Made by a program: the position numbers and the translations under genes. Below, piece after piece: positions 12,985 through 25,975 of a stretch of 64,000 bases of DNA. Position 1 is the stretch's first letter. Every line of letters starts with the position of its first letter. This DNA comes from Delphinapterus leucas (taxonomy: Eukaryota; Chordata; Mammalia; Artiodactyla; Monodontidae). The DNA is taken from assembly GCF_002288925.2 (NCBI RefSeq), contig NW_022098030.1, positions 9,597,885-9,661,884 on the forward strand, written 5' to 3'. The notes below the pieces were generated by a model, which ran no database searches, was not told where the DNA came from, and worked only from the letters and a program-made list of their open reading frames with translations.

Positions 12985-14300
12985 GGGAATGCAAAGACAC
13001 AAAAAATTTTAAAGAAAAAATATAAATACATGAAAACATAAAAAGAATAATAAAATGCCAAAAAGAAATAGAGGGAGAAGAGTGGTAAAAGAGAGTAAAT
13101 TTGAGTAAATATTGCCAGTTTTAAAAGAGGATACCAATGTATCTTTTCTTATATTAATAATGAATACAAAAATATATGTTCCTGTGCTTTAAAAACTTAA
13201 GGTAGGTATTATGGAAACTAAAAAAGATGAGCATTCCTCTCAAATAACTTAAAAAATAATCCATCAAGAGCATTGAACTACATGAGAGAAAAAGACACAG
13301 ATTTAGTCAAGGCAATATATGTGACTTATACTCCGATATTTAAAGACAATTTCTTAGAATGAAAAGATAAAATACAAATGAAGATACACATACACACAGA
13401 TGGGTAAATAGGGGTGCGTGTGTACAGACGGAGGAAGACCAGAAGGAGGAAGGGGGATACATACATATGTATAATCTATCCTATTGAACAAATGTAAAGA
13501 CTGACAAGAAGGTTTACATAGGGCATTTGAGCATGACTAAAATCTGTGCAGTAGGCATTACCTACCAAAGGTAGGTAAATGTAAATGAAAAAATTGCAAA
13601 TTAGAGAGGTGTGAATGAAAAATTTGCAAATTAGAGAGGTTTCACATAGCAAAAACTAAAGTATTAAAAATACATAATAAAAGAGAATAAATGTAGAAAC
13701 ATAGGAGGGAAGGAAATATTAAGGGACCTCTTTCTTTTTCCATTTACACAGGCAAAAGAAATGGATATACAGATAATCTGAATATTAGAACTGATAAGGT
13801 TGCTTTAACAAATATATATTAAGTTCTATATGCTATAAAAGGTACACCTTTGATTGTTATGGAGTACTTTTAAAACTAATCCTGTGTTATAACAGAAAAA
13901 AAATCAGCACATTTGAAAACGGAAGTCTTTCCTTTATCACAATGAATTGAAACTATAAATTACCTTAAGCTGTATAAATTTAAAACCTGCAAATTAAATA
14001 TTACTTTATTAAATAATAAAAATAAAAAACATTTGAAAATAATGATAAAATTAACACCTATGCTTTGTTGCCAAGTAGTAGTGAGAGGCAAATTTATAAC
14101 AAAAAGCTTTCATTTCTAAGCACTTTAAAGTAGAAAAAGGTAAATAAGCATTCAACTACAGAAATTAGAAATATAACAAGAAAACAACTAACATAAAAAT
14201 CAAGGCAGACATTCATTAGAATATAGAAAAAACATTGTAGGACTGGTTAGCACAACCATGAGTAAGTATTATGAAGCAAAAGTATGAAAAAGAAAACCCT
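12985..14300. other. AT-rich non-coding stretch with a 30-bp tandem duplication
   Basis: No gene is recognised. Two adjacent copies of a 30-bp unit lie at 13581-13610 and 13611-13640, sharing 'ttgcaaattagagaggt' with a few mismatches near their starts. The remainder is A-rich. Confidence 0.5.
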
Positions 14301-14372
14301 CTAGATCAGTAGTTCTCAAGATTTACTGCACCCACAGATCACTTGGAGAAATTATTAAAAGTATATAGACTC

Positions 14373-14684
14373 GGGCTTCCCTGGTGGCGCAGTGGTTGAG
14401 AGTCCGCCTGCCGATGCAGGGGACACGGGTTTGTGCCTCGGTCCGGGAAGATCCCACATGCCGCGGAGCAGCTGGGCCCGTGAGCCATGGCCGCTGAGCC
14501 TGCGTGTCCGGAGCCTGTGCTCCGCAACGGGAGAGGCCACAACAGTGAGAGGCCCGCGTACCANNNNNNNNNNNNNNNNNNNNNNNNNNNNNNNNNNNNN
14601 NNNNNNNNNNNNNNNNNNNNNNNNNNNNNNNNNNNNNNNNNNNNNNNNNNNNNNNNNNNNNNNAAAAAAAAAAAAAAAAAAAAG
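14373..14684 (+). mobile_element. CHR-type SINE, short form, tail contains an assembly gap
   Basis: A short-form CHR SINE from 'gggcttccctgg' to 'gcccgcgtacca', then a block of 100 N, then an A-run. The TSD gtatatagactc is at 14361-14372 and 14685-14696. Because both TSD copies flank it, the true content under the Ns is probably just the SINE 3' end and poly-A tail, although its length is unknown. Confidence 0.93.
14564..14663. other. Assembly gap (100 N)
   Basis: Exactly 100 consecutive N. A round 100 is commonly a placeholder for a gap of unknown size. It falls at the junction of SINE body and poly-A tail. Confidence 0.99.
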
Positions 14685-14789
14685 GTATATAGACTCACCT
14701 GCAAGGGATAGTGTTCAGGACTGTCCACTTTAAACTAGCATCCCAGTGGTTCTGATACCTGTGGTCTGAGAACACCCTTTGAGAATTAA

Positions 14790-17560
14790 GAAAATGTTTT
14801 ATACCCAGAGCTCATGTCTGTTAAAGATAAATAAAATAATAAAACAACTCAATAAAAAGGAGACAGACAAAAATATGGCAAGGATATCTCAAAGTATAAG
14901 AAAACACTATTCACCATTTTATCCTAATAAATTTTAAACACTCAAAGGCATAAATTACTCTCCAGGAAAAAAAGAAAAAAATGAATGATTAAAGAAGAAA
15001 ACTAAAACTGAACAAATCAATAGCCACAAAAGCAGTAAAAAAGCTGTCAATGAAATACCTTCTGAGGAGCACCAAGCCAAGATGGTTACATAGACAAATG
15101 CATACAAACCCAAGGGACACATACTCGTGTCATATAAAATATTTCAGAGAACATAAAAACTTCCCAAATGGTTTTATGATGCTAGCATAATCCTGACACA
15201 TACGGCTTAAAAAAAGAAAACCCCAGTCCGATCTCACTCATGAAAATACAAAAACCACTTGCATATAGACTCTAGCAATGTATTAATATATCACCCTGTA
15301 CTTCTGTTGGTTTTAGTCTCAGGTACAATATTCATTTAGTTATAGGAAATTTTTTAACATTGTTTTTACATCATCGTCTTTAAGGAAAAAAAAAAAAGTT
15401 TTGTTTTGTTTTTTTTTTTTTTAATGGAGGCTGTTTGTTAAAGACGGCAAAGTGAAAACACATTATTTACCTCTGCTCTCTCACAAAACCCCAGTGAAAC
15501 AACAGTAAAGAGGCATAAATGCTCAAGGACACTTTGTTGAAAGACCACACTTCGCCCACATACTCACAGCACCTTTCTGTATCATGGTATTTAATCATTC
15601 ATTCAATAAATATGTATTAAAATTTAGTCTGTATCAGATAGCATGTTAGGTGTTCTCTCCTTCCTCCAGGTAGATTATCAGCTTCCTAAAGCAGGTACCC
15701 TGTCATCATATTCACTATTTTCTCACCCTGGTCATATCAGTGGGGCTCAAAAAGTATTTGTCAAAAAAAAAGAATGGAAGAAAAGTTAGAAAGAATCTAA
15801 CTAGCAAAAGAAAGCACTCAAAAAAGAGATTATCAAACAAGATTTTTCAGATTTTTAATTGCAAACACTGTACAATGTTCACAAACTCAGTGGGTCTCAG
15901 TATCATTGAGCTCAATATCATAGACAGGGATTCTTTGGGGTGAGGTTTCCTTTGGATGCAGACTAGCACTGTAAGCCAAGCTAAAAGAGCTTCAGGTCCT
16001 GGCCCAGGTTCTGGTGTGACAGCTTTAGAGTTAAAAGCCTCTTGCTGCTTTGGATCATGAAGGCTTAGAAGTTCTCTGTGTCTGAGCTTTCAGTGCTGAT
16101 GCAGAAAATGCTCCAGCCTTCCACTAGTTTCCTACATCACCGGGCTGAGGAGGGCTCAGATGTTCTCCGACCCCCTCCTTCTGCTTTCGGGCTGCACACT
16201 TTACACTGTAGGCTTCCTGGAACATCCGGACAAACGTGTATTCTTATCCGTGACTACACACTCCTATTGCGGGCAAGAATCCCAACCAAGTTACTATGTC
16301 TCTCCCAGCTTCCTGTTTTTCAACAAATAAAAGCCCCAAAGAAAAAAGATGGTGTAGACTCAGTGCCAATTCCTGTGATGATCCTTATTTAAGCCGGGAA
16401 GAGCAGACAAACATCTGCCCGGTGACTGATCACTCTCGTTATACTGTTTTGACTTAGTTCCTGCACTTCATTTCCTTCTTAGAGGAACCACAATTAACAG
16501 CAAATAGGTTTTGCAGCTATCTGCCATTCCAAAGTTGCATTTTTCGCCTACTTCTTATAAAGATAATTATGTATTCTAAATCTAGCCTGATGAAAATGTG
16601 CAACATGGCAAAGAGTTCCTGAATATTCAGATACCATGTCAGTTTCCTTTACCAGTTATCCCTTTGCATTGCAGGCAATACTATTCTTCTCATCCCCCAG
16701 TCTAGAAATTCTGTACTCATTGTTGACTCTTTCTTCTGTGTCCCTTATATTCAATCTCTCAAGTCTTATCAAAGGAAATAAAGAGGTTAAGTGGCCACAG
16801 CATTCCCCTCGGGACAGTGTTTGGGGAATAAGCCTGGTGTTATGTATGTGGTGAAGACCAGGATGCTTTGGGACAAAATACTTAAAGAGCTCTGCAGTAG
16901 CCCTGCACAAGCACTTGGGAGAATGAGGATGAGTGAGGTCACCAGGAGAGAGAAGACAGCCAGCAATCTGGTAGATGGCCAGTCCCTGAGTACAAAGCCA
17001 AAAGAAGCAATGAATGAACACTTCCCAGAGCAGTAATCACTGAGGGGCTTTAAAAGACTGATATTTCTAAGGGTCCGTTTTAAGTTGTTGCTGCGTTGTA
17101 CTGTAAACCCCCTCGCTCACATCAAACCTTCATTTAAGTCTAGGTCCAGAGCACTAACATCAGCAGGGGTCTGGGAAATAAAGAGAACACTTCACCTAAG
17201 CGGGTTGCCAGGGGGTGGGAAAGAGACACCACAAGTAGGAGACACAATGTGTAATGCGATCCAGATCACAGCAAAAGCAGAAACTTAGAGTTGGCAGCAA
17301 CTAGGAAAATGTGAGCCTTCTATGAATCCCTACAGACAGTAAGGTCACAGGGAATTCCAACCTATGCTGGACAGGGATTCAAGTTAATACTTATTTGAAT
17401 CTGAGAATGGGGTGGCCACAGCTTGGACTGAACGTTTCTTCCTGTTGAGCCATCTCCATTTCAGCCAACACAATACTTGTCCCCACCCCTCACTGCTCTG
17501 CAATTTCTCCTACCTGATCAGGTGGCATGCCTCATGAATCATTACCGAGCATCATGACAT
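14790..17560. other. Anonymous non-coding stretch
   Basis: No exon is recognised. A T-run lies at 15409-15422. Text around 15596-15650 ('cattcattcaataaatatgtatt...') and a weak L2-like passage at about 16640-16780 hint at old repeats. The 104-codon plus-strand frame at 16078-16392 has no recognisable domain. Confidence 0.4.
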
Positions 17561-17564
17561 GCCA

Positions 17565-17760
17565 GGCGGACAGGTAAGCACTTTGTATCAGCATCTCCTT
17601 TAACATTTAGTACAGTGAAAACTACACTCTCTCTGTCAGAGGTTAGAAAATGGAGACTCAGAGAAGTTACCAAACTTGATAAGGATCACATTGCTGCTTA
17701 AGTGGCAAGGATAAAACCTGAACTCATCTTCCTGAGACAAAAACCCATGTTCCTTACTGC
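17565..17760 (-). repeat. MIR SINE fragment
   Basis: The landmarks of an inverted MIR are present: 'aaaatggagactcagagaagttaccaaacttg...aaggatcacattgctgcttaagtggcaaggataaaacctgaac'. It is ancient and diverged with no clear TSD. Confidence 0.65.
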
Positions 17761-17764
17761 TCCC

Positions 17765-18900
17765 TGTACTGTATCCTCAAACTAAGATGTCCCTTTTATA
17801 GGTGAATCCTGGACTTCAAACTACCAATTTGCCATTGAAGGCTCTCCAAAGAAACCTGGGGCAAAGTGCAAGCTAAAGCCCAGTGAGGAATAATTTTAGT
17901 AGATGATTTAATATTCTCCTAAAGCTATGAAAATATAGTTATTGAATGAAAATCTGAGAATATGCATTTGTGCATTTTTTTACACTGGCTGCAAATGAAA
18001 AGATAATGCCAAATGATGTCAGAAATCTTGCTAGGAAGATGCTACAAATATCTGTGTAGAGATTCATCTAAATGAGAACACCTCAAAAATGCTGACTACA
18101 CATTTTAGAATAACTAGAAAACCTAGGTTTTGGGTTTTTTTTTTAATATAAGTTAGTTATGTCCCAAATTTACTAGGTTAATAACTTGTTTTTCTAATTC
18201 TGAGACCCGACTTTGGACAGAAGTGATAGAATGATTTGAATAATGAAGAAATTAGAGTTAGGAAAGGACAAAACACAAGAAATAATCCGGTGGCATCACC
18301 ACTCACCATATAGTTATTTTAGATATATTTCTCTAAAAATTAGGTTAGTGAAGTACCCCAAAATCTGTTAAAATAATACTGTTTGCATTTAGCTTAGAGG
18401 AGCACCAAAAGTTTAAACACCCTCACATTTATCTAAATCACTTTATCTATCAACTTCCAGGTTTCTAATCCACAGGCATTCATTCACCCAAGCATTAACT
18501 GGAGTTGACATTTATAAGTCATTTAGAATTTACAAACTAGTTTTGGGGTTGTCATCTATAAAAGGGCATGGTTCTTATTTGTTACCAGAGCTTGGAAAAT
18601 TTGTCAATTTTTTAAACTTTTTATATTTCCAGCTTTTCACACAGCAAGATTTTTAAATTATTATTAACAAAGTTCATAATATATCAATCAAGTACTGGAA
18701 TTTTCCCAGTACTTGAGTAGAACTCAGTGCTTATATACTAATCACATCAGATAGCTACTGACACATAGGATCAAGATTTCAATATTAGAGTACATTCTCA
18801 TTACATAAAAGTATTTTTGTATAATCCTTGGGACTTTTTTCCCTAAAGAGCAAGAATTATTCAAAATTTACAATGGAATCTTATCTCTCTTTTAATATAA
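17765..18900. other. Anonymous non-coding stretch
   Basis: AT-rich sequence with no recognisable exon or repeat. A T-run lies at about 18136-18144. Confidence 0.4.
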
Positions 18901-18903
18901 GTT

Positions 18904-19115
18904 GTTTTTTGTTTGTTTGTTTTGCGGTACGCGGGCCTCTCACTGTTGTGGCCTCTCCCGTTGCGAAGCACAGGCTCCGGACGCGCAGGCTCAGCGGCCA
19001 TGGCTCACGGGCCCAGCCGCTCCGCGGCATGTGGGATCTTCCCGGACCGGGGCACGAACCCGTGTCCCCTGTATCGGCAGGCGGACTCTCAACCACTGCG
19101 CCACCAGGGAAGCCC
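18904..19115 (-). mobile_element. CHR-type SINE, short form
   Basis: Minus-strand short form. The tail on the plus strand is 'tttttgtttgtttgttttgcgg', that is an A-rich tail with regular interruptions. The flanks share 'ataagtt' (about 18897-18903 and 19119-19125), a probable short TSD. The sequence is close to the other short copies. Confidence 0.93.
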
Positions 19116-19119
19116 TAAG

Positions 19120-20438
19120 ATAAGTTTTTAAAAATCCATTTGAAGGAGGAAAAATTACTTTAAATTCTTAAGACAGCTTCTTGCTCATTTTATGTAACAA
19201 AATAAAAGCAAGATTAGGTATTAAGCAGGGTTCAAGGCATTCTTTAAAGAAGCCTGTTTCAATATACACAAGGCCACTGAGACATATTCTCTTGATATAA
19301 ATGTTCAAAATACATGATATGGATTTGCTTCCTAAAGCAGGGTTCTTCAGACAACGGTGATGGTAACAATACTAGTAAGTGGTTTACACAGTACTTTATC
19401 ACTAAAGGAATTTTCCCATATTCTATTTCACTTAACTGACATACAGCCATGGAAGCAAGTCTAATATCATCACGCCTGTTTTACCAATGATGAAACTGAT
19501 GTTAAGAGGTTAAGATCAGATGCGGCTTGAGAGGTGAAGCACTTGTATAGATTCCAATTCTTGACAGCCAATCCAGGATTCATCCCTTATGGCTACGCTA
19601 TCTCCTACAGTGACATCTTATACAACGGTTTGCAATTCTCAAGTCAAGTTCATGGTAAATATTTAGCAGATGGGAAGCTCTACTGGATATATATTTACAT
19701 CAAATAATGCTAAACTAACCAAAATTACCTTAATCTTCAGTGTTTTATTATTATTAAAATCTATTTTTACTATAAGGGATAATATGCTTTGAGTTTAAAT
19801 TGGTGTTTGAATAGAAAATAATTATTCCACAGTTTTATTTTCACATTAACAATATTAGTTATAAGTCACACATCTAACCTTCTATACTACACTTATAACA
19901 TTTATTAACACTGTCATGGATAACTTTATAAAATTTATAATTCAAATTTATCATTCTAGATCTAGGATCTATACCTAGGAAGGAAACTATACAACTAGTT
20001 TAATAAGTTAATGCTAAGTTGTTTTCCAAAGTTTTATACCAATTTATACTCACACTTGTAAATATATGAATTCCCACGGATCCATACCAAATCTTAGTAC
20101 TGTCAGTAATATTGCAGAATATTATACAGTAGTATAAATCAGTAAGAGAGTCACGTATCACAACAAGGATGAATTTTTAAAATATTACACTGAGTTTTTA
20201 AAAAGCAAATGACAAACGGCTTTATAGAGCTCAATATCATTTTTATAAAGCTCAAAACCAGAAAAATGTAAATAGAGAGATATACACATACATAATAAAA
20301 CTACTTTTGAAAAAACAGCAGAAGAATAAACACAAAATTCTGGATGGGGTTTTCTTCCTGGTGAAAGCAGAAATATGGGATTTGGGTGCAGTAATTAAAT
20401 ATATTTTACTATATTCCTTTGTAAGGAATATAAAATCA
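19120..20438. other. AT-rich non-coding stretch
   Basis: No gene is recognised. Apart from a diverged MIR at about 19370-19545 the sequence is anonymous and very AT-rich (19700-20400). Confidence 0.4.
19370..19545 (-). repeat. MIR SINE fragment (diverged)
   Basis: Weak but ordered landmarks: 'cagtactttatcac', 'cacgcctgttttaccaatgatgaaactgatgttaagaggttaagatc', as in an inverted MIR. Confidence 0.45.
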
Positions 20439-20452
20439 TGTAAAATTTGTAT

Positions 20453-20608
20453 TTTTATTGAAATATAGTTGATTTATAATATTGTGTTAGTTTCAAGTGT
20501 ACAGCACATTAATTCAGTATTTTTGTAGATTATATTCCATTATGGTTTATTACAAGATAATGGCTATAATTCCCTGTGCTATATAGTATATCCTTGTTGC
20601 TTAACTAT
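20453..20608 (-). mobile_element. 5'-truncated L1 3' end, inverted
   Basis: The reverse complement ends '...aactaacacaatattataaatcaactatatttcaataaaa', the classic L1 3' terminus. The element is about 155 bp. The TSD taaaatttgtat is at 20441-20452 and 20609-20620. The A-tail is almost absent, so it has been eroded or was short. Confidence 0.82.
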
Positions 20609-20620
20609 TAAAATTTGTAT

Positions 20621-21430
20621 ATTTTAAAGTGACAACAGTACCCTACAAGTCTTACTTTACATTACAGTAAAATCTTAGAAAACACTACTTCTGCCAAAGT
20701 AGTCAAGAATTTGGATCTTCTAGAGACTACTGACTAATCCTTTGATATTTCAGTCATACTCTTTTGAGGGGTCTCTCTTGTCATATCCATAGTGATAACT
20801 GCCTGATCCAATCCTGTTATACCCCCATTTATCTATGGGTTTACGTGTTAACTCAGATCTTACTGAGCCACTTCTACTAACTTCATGGACTCCCAAATAC
20901 TTTGCAAGATGTCTAATTTGTGTTCATTTTGCATTGCATCTGCATGCGATTTTGAGATGTTCACAGAAGACAGCAGAAGACTTATCGACCTGATGCCAAA
21001 GAGCAGAGGTGCTGGTAGGATTAAACAGAGAGGGATCCATGAATAAGGAGTCATTTATTAATGACAAATCATTAATAAATATTTTCTTGGTTTGGAGAGC
21101 AACCTTATTCCTGCAGGAACTATGATAATTAGCACTGTACAAGTTGGATTCCTAGCACTGAGTACATTTCCTAACCTTTGTAGAGTCTCAAATTGCTCTT
21201 CAGTGAACCGACTGACAGAAACATTAATAAACCGCTGGCCCCTCAACGTTGCTATAAAGAAGGCGAGGCAATTTATATGAAAAACTCTGTAAACATTCAA
21301 GCACATTTAATCAAATATTAATATTTTAAAGAGATTTGTATTCATGAGCAAATTGCCAGAGAAGGCAATTACACAAATGAAGCAATGAAACAAATGAACA
21401 AAGTGCATCACAACAAATAATAGACTAATA
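20621..21430. other. Anonymous non-coding stretch
   Basis: No exon or repeat is recognised. Overlapping short frames on both strands around 20860-21300 have no domain signature. Confidence 0.4.
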
Positions 21431-21434
21431 AAAT

Positions 21435-21738
21435 CAGCCCTCCATATCCGCAGGTTCTGCGTGTGCGGATTCAACCAACTGTGCATTGAAAATATTAAAA
21501 AAAAAAAAAAATTCCAGAAAGTTCCAAAAAAGCAAAACTTGATTTTGCCCCACAATGGCAACTACTGACGTAGCATTTACATCGTATTAGGTATTATAAG
21601 TAATCTAGAGATGATTTAACATACAGTATAAGGGAAGATGTGTGTAGGTTATATGCAAATATTACATCATTTTATATAAGAGACTTGAGCATCTGGGGTC
21701 CTAGAACCAATCCCCAGTGGATACCCAGAGACAACGAC
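21435..21738. mobile_element. Tigger/MER2-like DNA transposon remnant
   Basis: Landmarks are 'cagccctccatatccgcaggttctgcg', 'ggattcaaccaactgtgcattgaaaatatt', then 'atttacatcgtattaggtattataagtaatctagagatgattt', 'ttatatgcaaatattacatcattttatataag' and 'cttgagcatctggggtcctagaaccaatcccc'. This matches the non-autonomous Tigger (TcMar) element usually called MER2. There is an internal A-run at 21496-21511. It is not coding. Confidence 0.75.
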
Positions 21739-21744
21739 TGCTAA

Positions 21745-23610
21745 GCGTGTCCCAACTTTCACTAGAGGAGGCTCTCACTGGCTTCCTAATAGAGTCCCAG
21801 TAAAATTATTGAAACTGCAAGCTCTTCAACTATGTGGAAAATGGGATCGACTTATTTTCAACTTTGCAGGAACATACCTATATTAGATAAAGTTAAGGTC
21901 ATCTACATACTGTAAGCCAGGACAAAACTGAGAATATTTGGGGTTTGTCATGCATTTTCTTTTTATCCCTGGAAATCAGGGTTTGTTTTAGGAAAAGAAC
22001 CTGGACTAAAAAACACAAGGTTTCAAGTAAAATAAAGCTTCTAAAATAGCAATGTTTTTATTACCACTGCTAACACAAGGATTCAAACTTTCTTCACAGG
22101 AAGGAAAAAGCCCTTGAAGACAAAGGGCTAAGTTAGAGCCATTTACATGAATCCTCCTATAACAGTGTGATATTTGGATTGGTAGTTGCCCATCTGTGTG
22201 TACAAGCAGTAGGGCTATCACTTCTGCTATGTGGTTGATTCCCTTCAACAAAAAAAACAAATGCAGTTAGGCCAAAGGAAAATGCTATCAAAATCCACAA
22301 ATTTTTCCACATTCAACAGAGCTGGTGATGATTGCTAAATAATTCCCCAAAGCCAAATCTCTCCAGGTTCTTTATCTGCTTGCTTTGTTTATATCCCATC
22401 ACTGTTCAGGATACTACTACGCTGGAGCTAATTATTCAAAGCCAGGAAGGAGGTCTGTATATCCCTTTGTCCCATGCTGTGACCAAATCTGGAAGCAGTA
22501 ATACCTGCCAAGAACAGCAAGGCCACATCAGTAAGGTGAAATCCTCCCACAGCTTTACTGGCAGGATGCTCCCAAGCACACCCAACCTCTTCTTTTATAA
22601 AGAAAATACAGGGTTTCCCCTTAACGTTTTGACACAGACTAATAACCCAGCTACTCTTGTTAATCAAGGACTACTCTGTCCTCGGAAGTGTGTCATATAC
22701 CTCAAAGTCCTGGAATTGTAAATCATTATAGATGGGAGGGACATGGAGGGCTGGGTTGTTCAATTCTTTTATAATCTCACATACTTTTATTAGTACATAG
22801 AGAAAATATACCAAGCATCCAACCTAAGAAGTTAGAAAGTAAGACAAAAAAAAACAAAGAAAATATAAGGAAATGATAAAGCTGTGACTAGGTAGTTTTA
22901 GAGATAACTTTACCACACATTCAAAGAACAAGTAATTCCACTCTTACACAACTTATTTTGCAGAATAGAAGAAGAGGAAATGCTTCCTCCACTCATTTTA
23001 AGAGCTACTGTAACCCTGTCTCCCAAACTAGACAAAGGCCACCTGTGTCACTTGTGAGCATGGATCTAAGAGTTTTGGTTTTTTCTATTATGCCATTTTA
23101 CCTTTAGTAATTTACTTTTTGTATTGTAATAAAAAAACATATTTTTATTTTTTAAGAAAAATTAAATTACTGACCAAAAAAAAAAAAAAACAAAGAAACC
23201 CAGTATACTGGCCCCAGAGAGTTAAGATGCATATCTAAGGAATAATTTCAACGAGCCCAGACTCTTGCATACATAGAAAAGCAATAAAATCATTAACTTG
23301 AGATGTCTGTTTTTGTGACTAGCAGTAATCTTTTGATGTTCAACTACATTTTTTTGTTCTTTATGTTGTTTTGGTTTTTTGCTTTTTGGGGTTTTTTTTC
23401 CAGCAAAAACTCCTGTATATCCTGCCTTCTCCCTTACCTCTTTGGAACAGTTCCTCAGAGCTATCTAAGAGGCAATCTCCCAGGCTATAGTCTTCAGTAA
23501 GGTACTGAATAAAACACAATTTGCACCTTAAAGGTTGTGCATTTTTCTTCAGTTGACAATACATACACCAAGTTAGTTTTGAGGATGAAGGTGGATCCAA
23601 CATTAAATTA
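21745..23610. other. Anonymous non-coding stretch
   Basis: No exon is recognised. The 129-codon plus-strand frame at 22332-22721 has no domain or signal I can name and is treated as chance. An A-run lies at 23176-23190. Confidence 0.4.
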
Positions 23611-23614
23611 ATAA

Positions 23615-24065
23615 GAGTGAATCAATTAGGTCTATTTGGGGTACAAGGGACAGAAACCCAACTCAAACTGGTTTACCAAAAAAAAAAGAGAGAGAGAGAG
23701 AATTCATTGGCTCACATAACTGATAAGATATTCAGACTGAGCTATCAGGAGTCTGTATTTCCAGCTCAAGCTCTGCCTTCCCCTCAGGAATGATGGGAGC
23801 TCCCACCAACACCAGACTATCTTGCTTACTACATGCTAAGAAATTCCAGGGAAAAAAGTTAAAGTCTCCTTTCCAAAAACTGCAACAGAAAGTCCAAGAA
23901 TTGAGTCTCACTTGACCAATATTGGTTACTTAGCCATCAATTAGTCTCTGTGGGCAGTGGATGGGTCCCTTGTCCATCATAGCAAGGGGAGGGGTGCAGG
24001 TAGCCCCTCCTGAACTACACAGAATATACGAGGAGAGGTTTCCCAAATGAAATTCCAGATACTAT
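23615..24065. repeat. Ancient dispersed repeat, family not assigned
   Basis: The passage 'gggacagaaacccaactcaaactggtttacc...aattcattggctcacataactgataag' is a widely dispersed old mammalian repeat motif that I recognise but cannot name with confidence. It contains a short GA simple repeat at about 23688-23701. Confidence 0.4.
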
Positions 24066-24069
24066 AAGG

Positions 24070-25626
24070 AGGAGAAACGGAAACTGATGTTGATGCTGGA
24101 GAAGCACAAATAATAGATACCCACCATAATCAACCACTGCTCCAAACCTTAAAAGAACAAAGGAAAAAAAGAGGCACTGAGCAGCTCAACTTACCTGCCT
24201 AAGGACGCCTCTGTAATCAGAATTTAAATTACGTTGGCTTACAACACTGATGAATCTGAAGAATTTTCCCCTCAAAGTGACTGCAAGTTGGAATGTTGGT
24301 AGGCACTCCAAATACAAAAGTATACAGATGAACTTTGATTGTAATCTCTTATTTCGAGGAAGCTTTGACTGGTGAAAGCTGCTTACAGATAGTACTTGGA
24401 AAATAATTATGTCTCTCATGACATTTTTTTCTGGGATGCTTTCTATAGCTCCTTTAACCCATCCTCAAACATTCCTGTTCACAAGGAGATAAGTGCAATT
24501 GTACTGTACTTTGAGAAAATCAAATACAAGAAAATCCAACTTCCAGGCCACATAAATTCAGGAGTGCCTTTTTACATTCCAAAATGATACAGCATTACAG
24601 GAACTGACTCAGCTGAAGTACTTTTGAAAAGTATCTCTAGTACAATCCAAATACTTAATTTACAAAGCTTTGTTCTACAAATAAATTAGCAAAGCCTATC
24701 TATTGTTTTAACTGAGGGCTGTCCATTTCTTATAATACAAAGTTGCTAAGCCTAATGCCCCATGGGTTTTTGTGTTTTGTTTTATAACAGTTTTCTGAAC
24801 TCAGTGAATTAAACTACTGGTGAGAAAATCAATAACAGAATATTTGTTTCTAGAAGCCACTAAGAAAGGAGTGCGTTTAAAACAATGCAATTGCTCTTGA
24901 TTCCTATTGTCAAAGAAATGCCTTAGTTTCTCAGTCATCTCTCCACTTATCTGATAAACAAAAGGCAGAATAATGGAAATACGAGCAGATGTCATTCTCT
25001 GGGGGTATCTCCTGGAAAAACAGGTGGACTCCAGGCATAAATCTCAATCTCCTCATTCTGGTGACATCTCCATTTGTCCCTTTCACAGATGTGACTGTAG
25101 GATTCCGGCATGGCAAAACGTGACCTACTAAGACTCCCGAGAGAATCTGCTCAATGATGGCTCTAATTCCATCAAGCTTTTCTAATTTATATAGTATAAT
25201 TTATTTTTACCTATATTTTCCTAGGAGGGCCAAACAGTTTCATCGACACAAGACACAGGCTGACATTTGAAATCAATTAACTTTTGCATCTAAAAACTAC
25301 AAATGCATTTTAGAAGACCTTTGAAAATTTGAACAGCTTTACACGCAATCAATTGGGTCTCAGAGAGAATGTATTATGCCTTTGGCTGTCTCACGTGAGA
25401 GGCCTAAATTTCAGAAGTTATGTGTAAAGTTTTCAAACCTTCTTTAAAAGAAATGAGCTCTTGAAGTTTCCCTGTTTTATAGGTTCTTCTCAATTCAGCA
25501 AACAGAAATGAATGACTATTTTCCTAGTCAGTTTCCTCCAGTTACAATTACTAAGCCACTCAATATATAAAACAGTGGCCAATACATAAAACTAGTCGTA
25601 AACACTTGTTATAATAACATCGTATT
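24070..25626. other. Anonymous non-coding stretch
   Basis: AT-rich sequence with no exon, RNA gene or repeat family recognised. Confidence 0.4.
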
Positions 25627-25640
25627 TACTTTTAAACTTT

Positions 25641-25858
25641 TTTTGTTTGTTTGTTTGTTTGTTTTACGGTATGCGGGCCTCTCACTGTTGCGGCCTCTCC
25701 CGTTGCGGAGCACAGGCTCTGGACGCGCAGGCTCAGCGGCCATGGCTCACGGGCCCAGCCGCTCCGAGGCATGTGGGATCTTCCCGGACCGGGGCACGAA
25801 CCCGTGTCCCCTGCATCGGCAGGCGGACTCTCAACCACTGCGCCACCAGGGAAGCCCC
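25641..25858 (-). mobile_element. CHR-type SINE, short form
   Basis: Minus-strand short form with a perfect 14-bp TSD, tacttttaaacttt, at 25627-25640 and 25859-25872. The tail on the plus strand is 'ttttgtttgtttgtttgtttgtttt', a regular TTTG array, i.e. an AAAC-type tail like the one at 18904. Confidence 0.95.
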
Positions 25859-25975
25859 TACTTTTAAACTTTAACCCTACACTCAGTAAAGCCACAAATG
25901 AGGAAATCATTTAAAGAATGTTTACACATGGTTGGTCTTTTTGCTTTTACAAAACTACTTCTTTCCTTTATTCTT

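Larger units (their letters stand above)
14307..14786. mobile_element. MER5-type hAT (Charlie) MITE, split by a SINE
   Basis: The outer ends are 'cagtagttctcaagatttactgcaccc' and, inverted, '...gtggtctgagaacaccctttgagaa'. These are the inverted termini of MER5-type non-autonomous hAT-Charlie elements ('cagtggttctcaa'). Internal text 'agatcacttggagaaattattaaaa' also fits. A CHR SINE with its own TSD was inserted at 14373. It is an ancient DNA transposon remnant with no coding capacity. Confidence 0.75.

Noticed and set aside
22332..22721. 129-codon plus-strand frame
   Set aside because: No motif or homology I recognise and no splice or promoter context.
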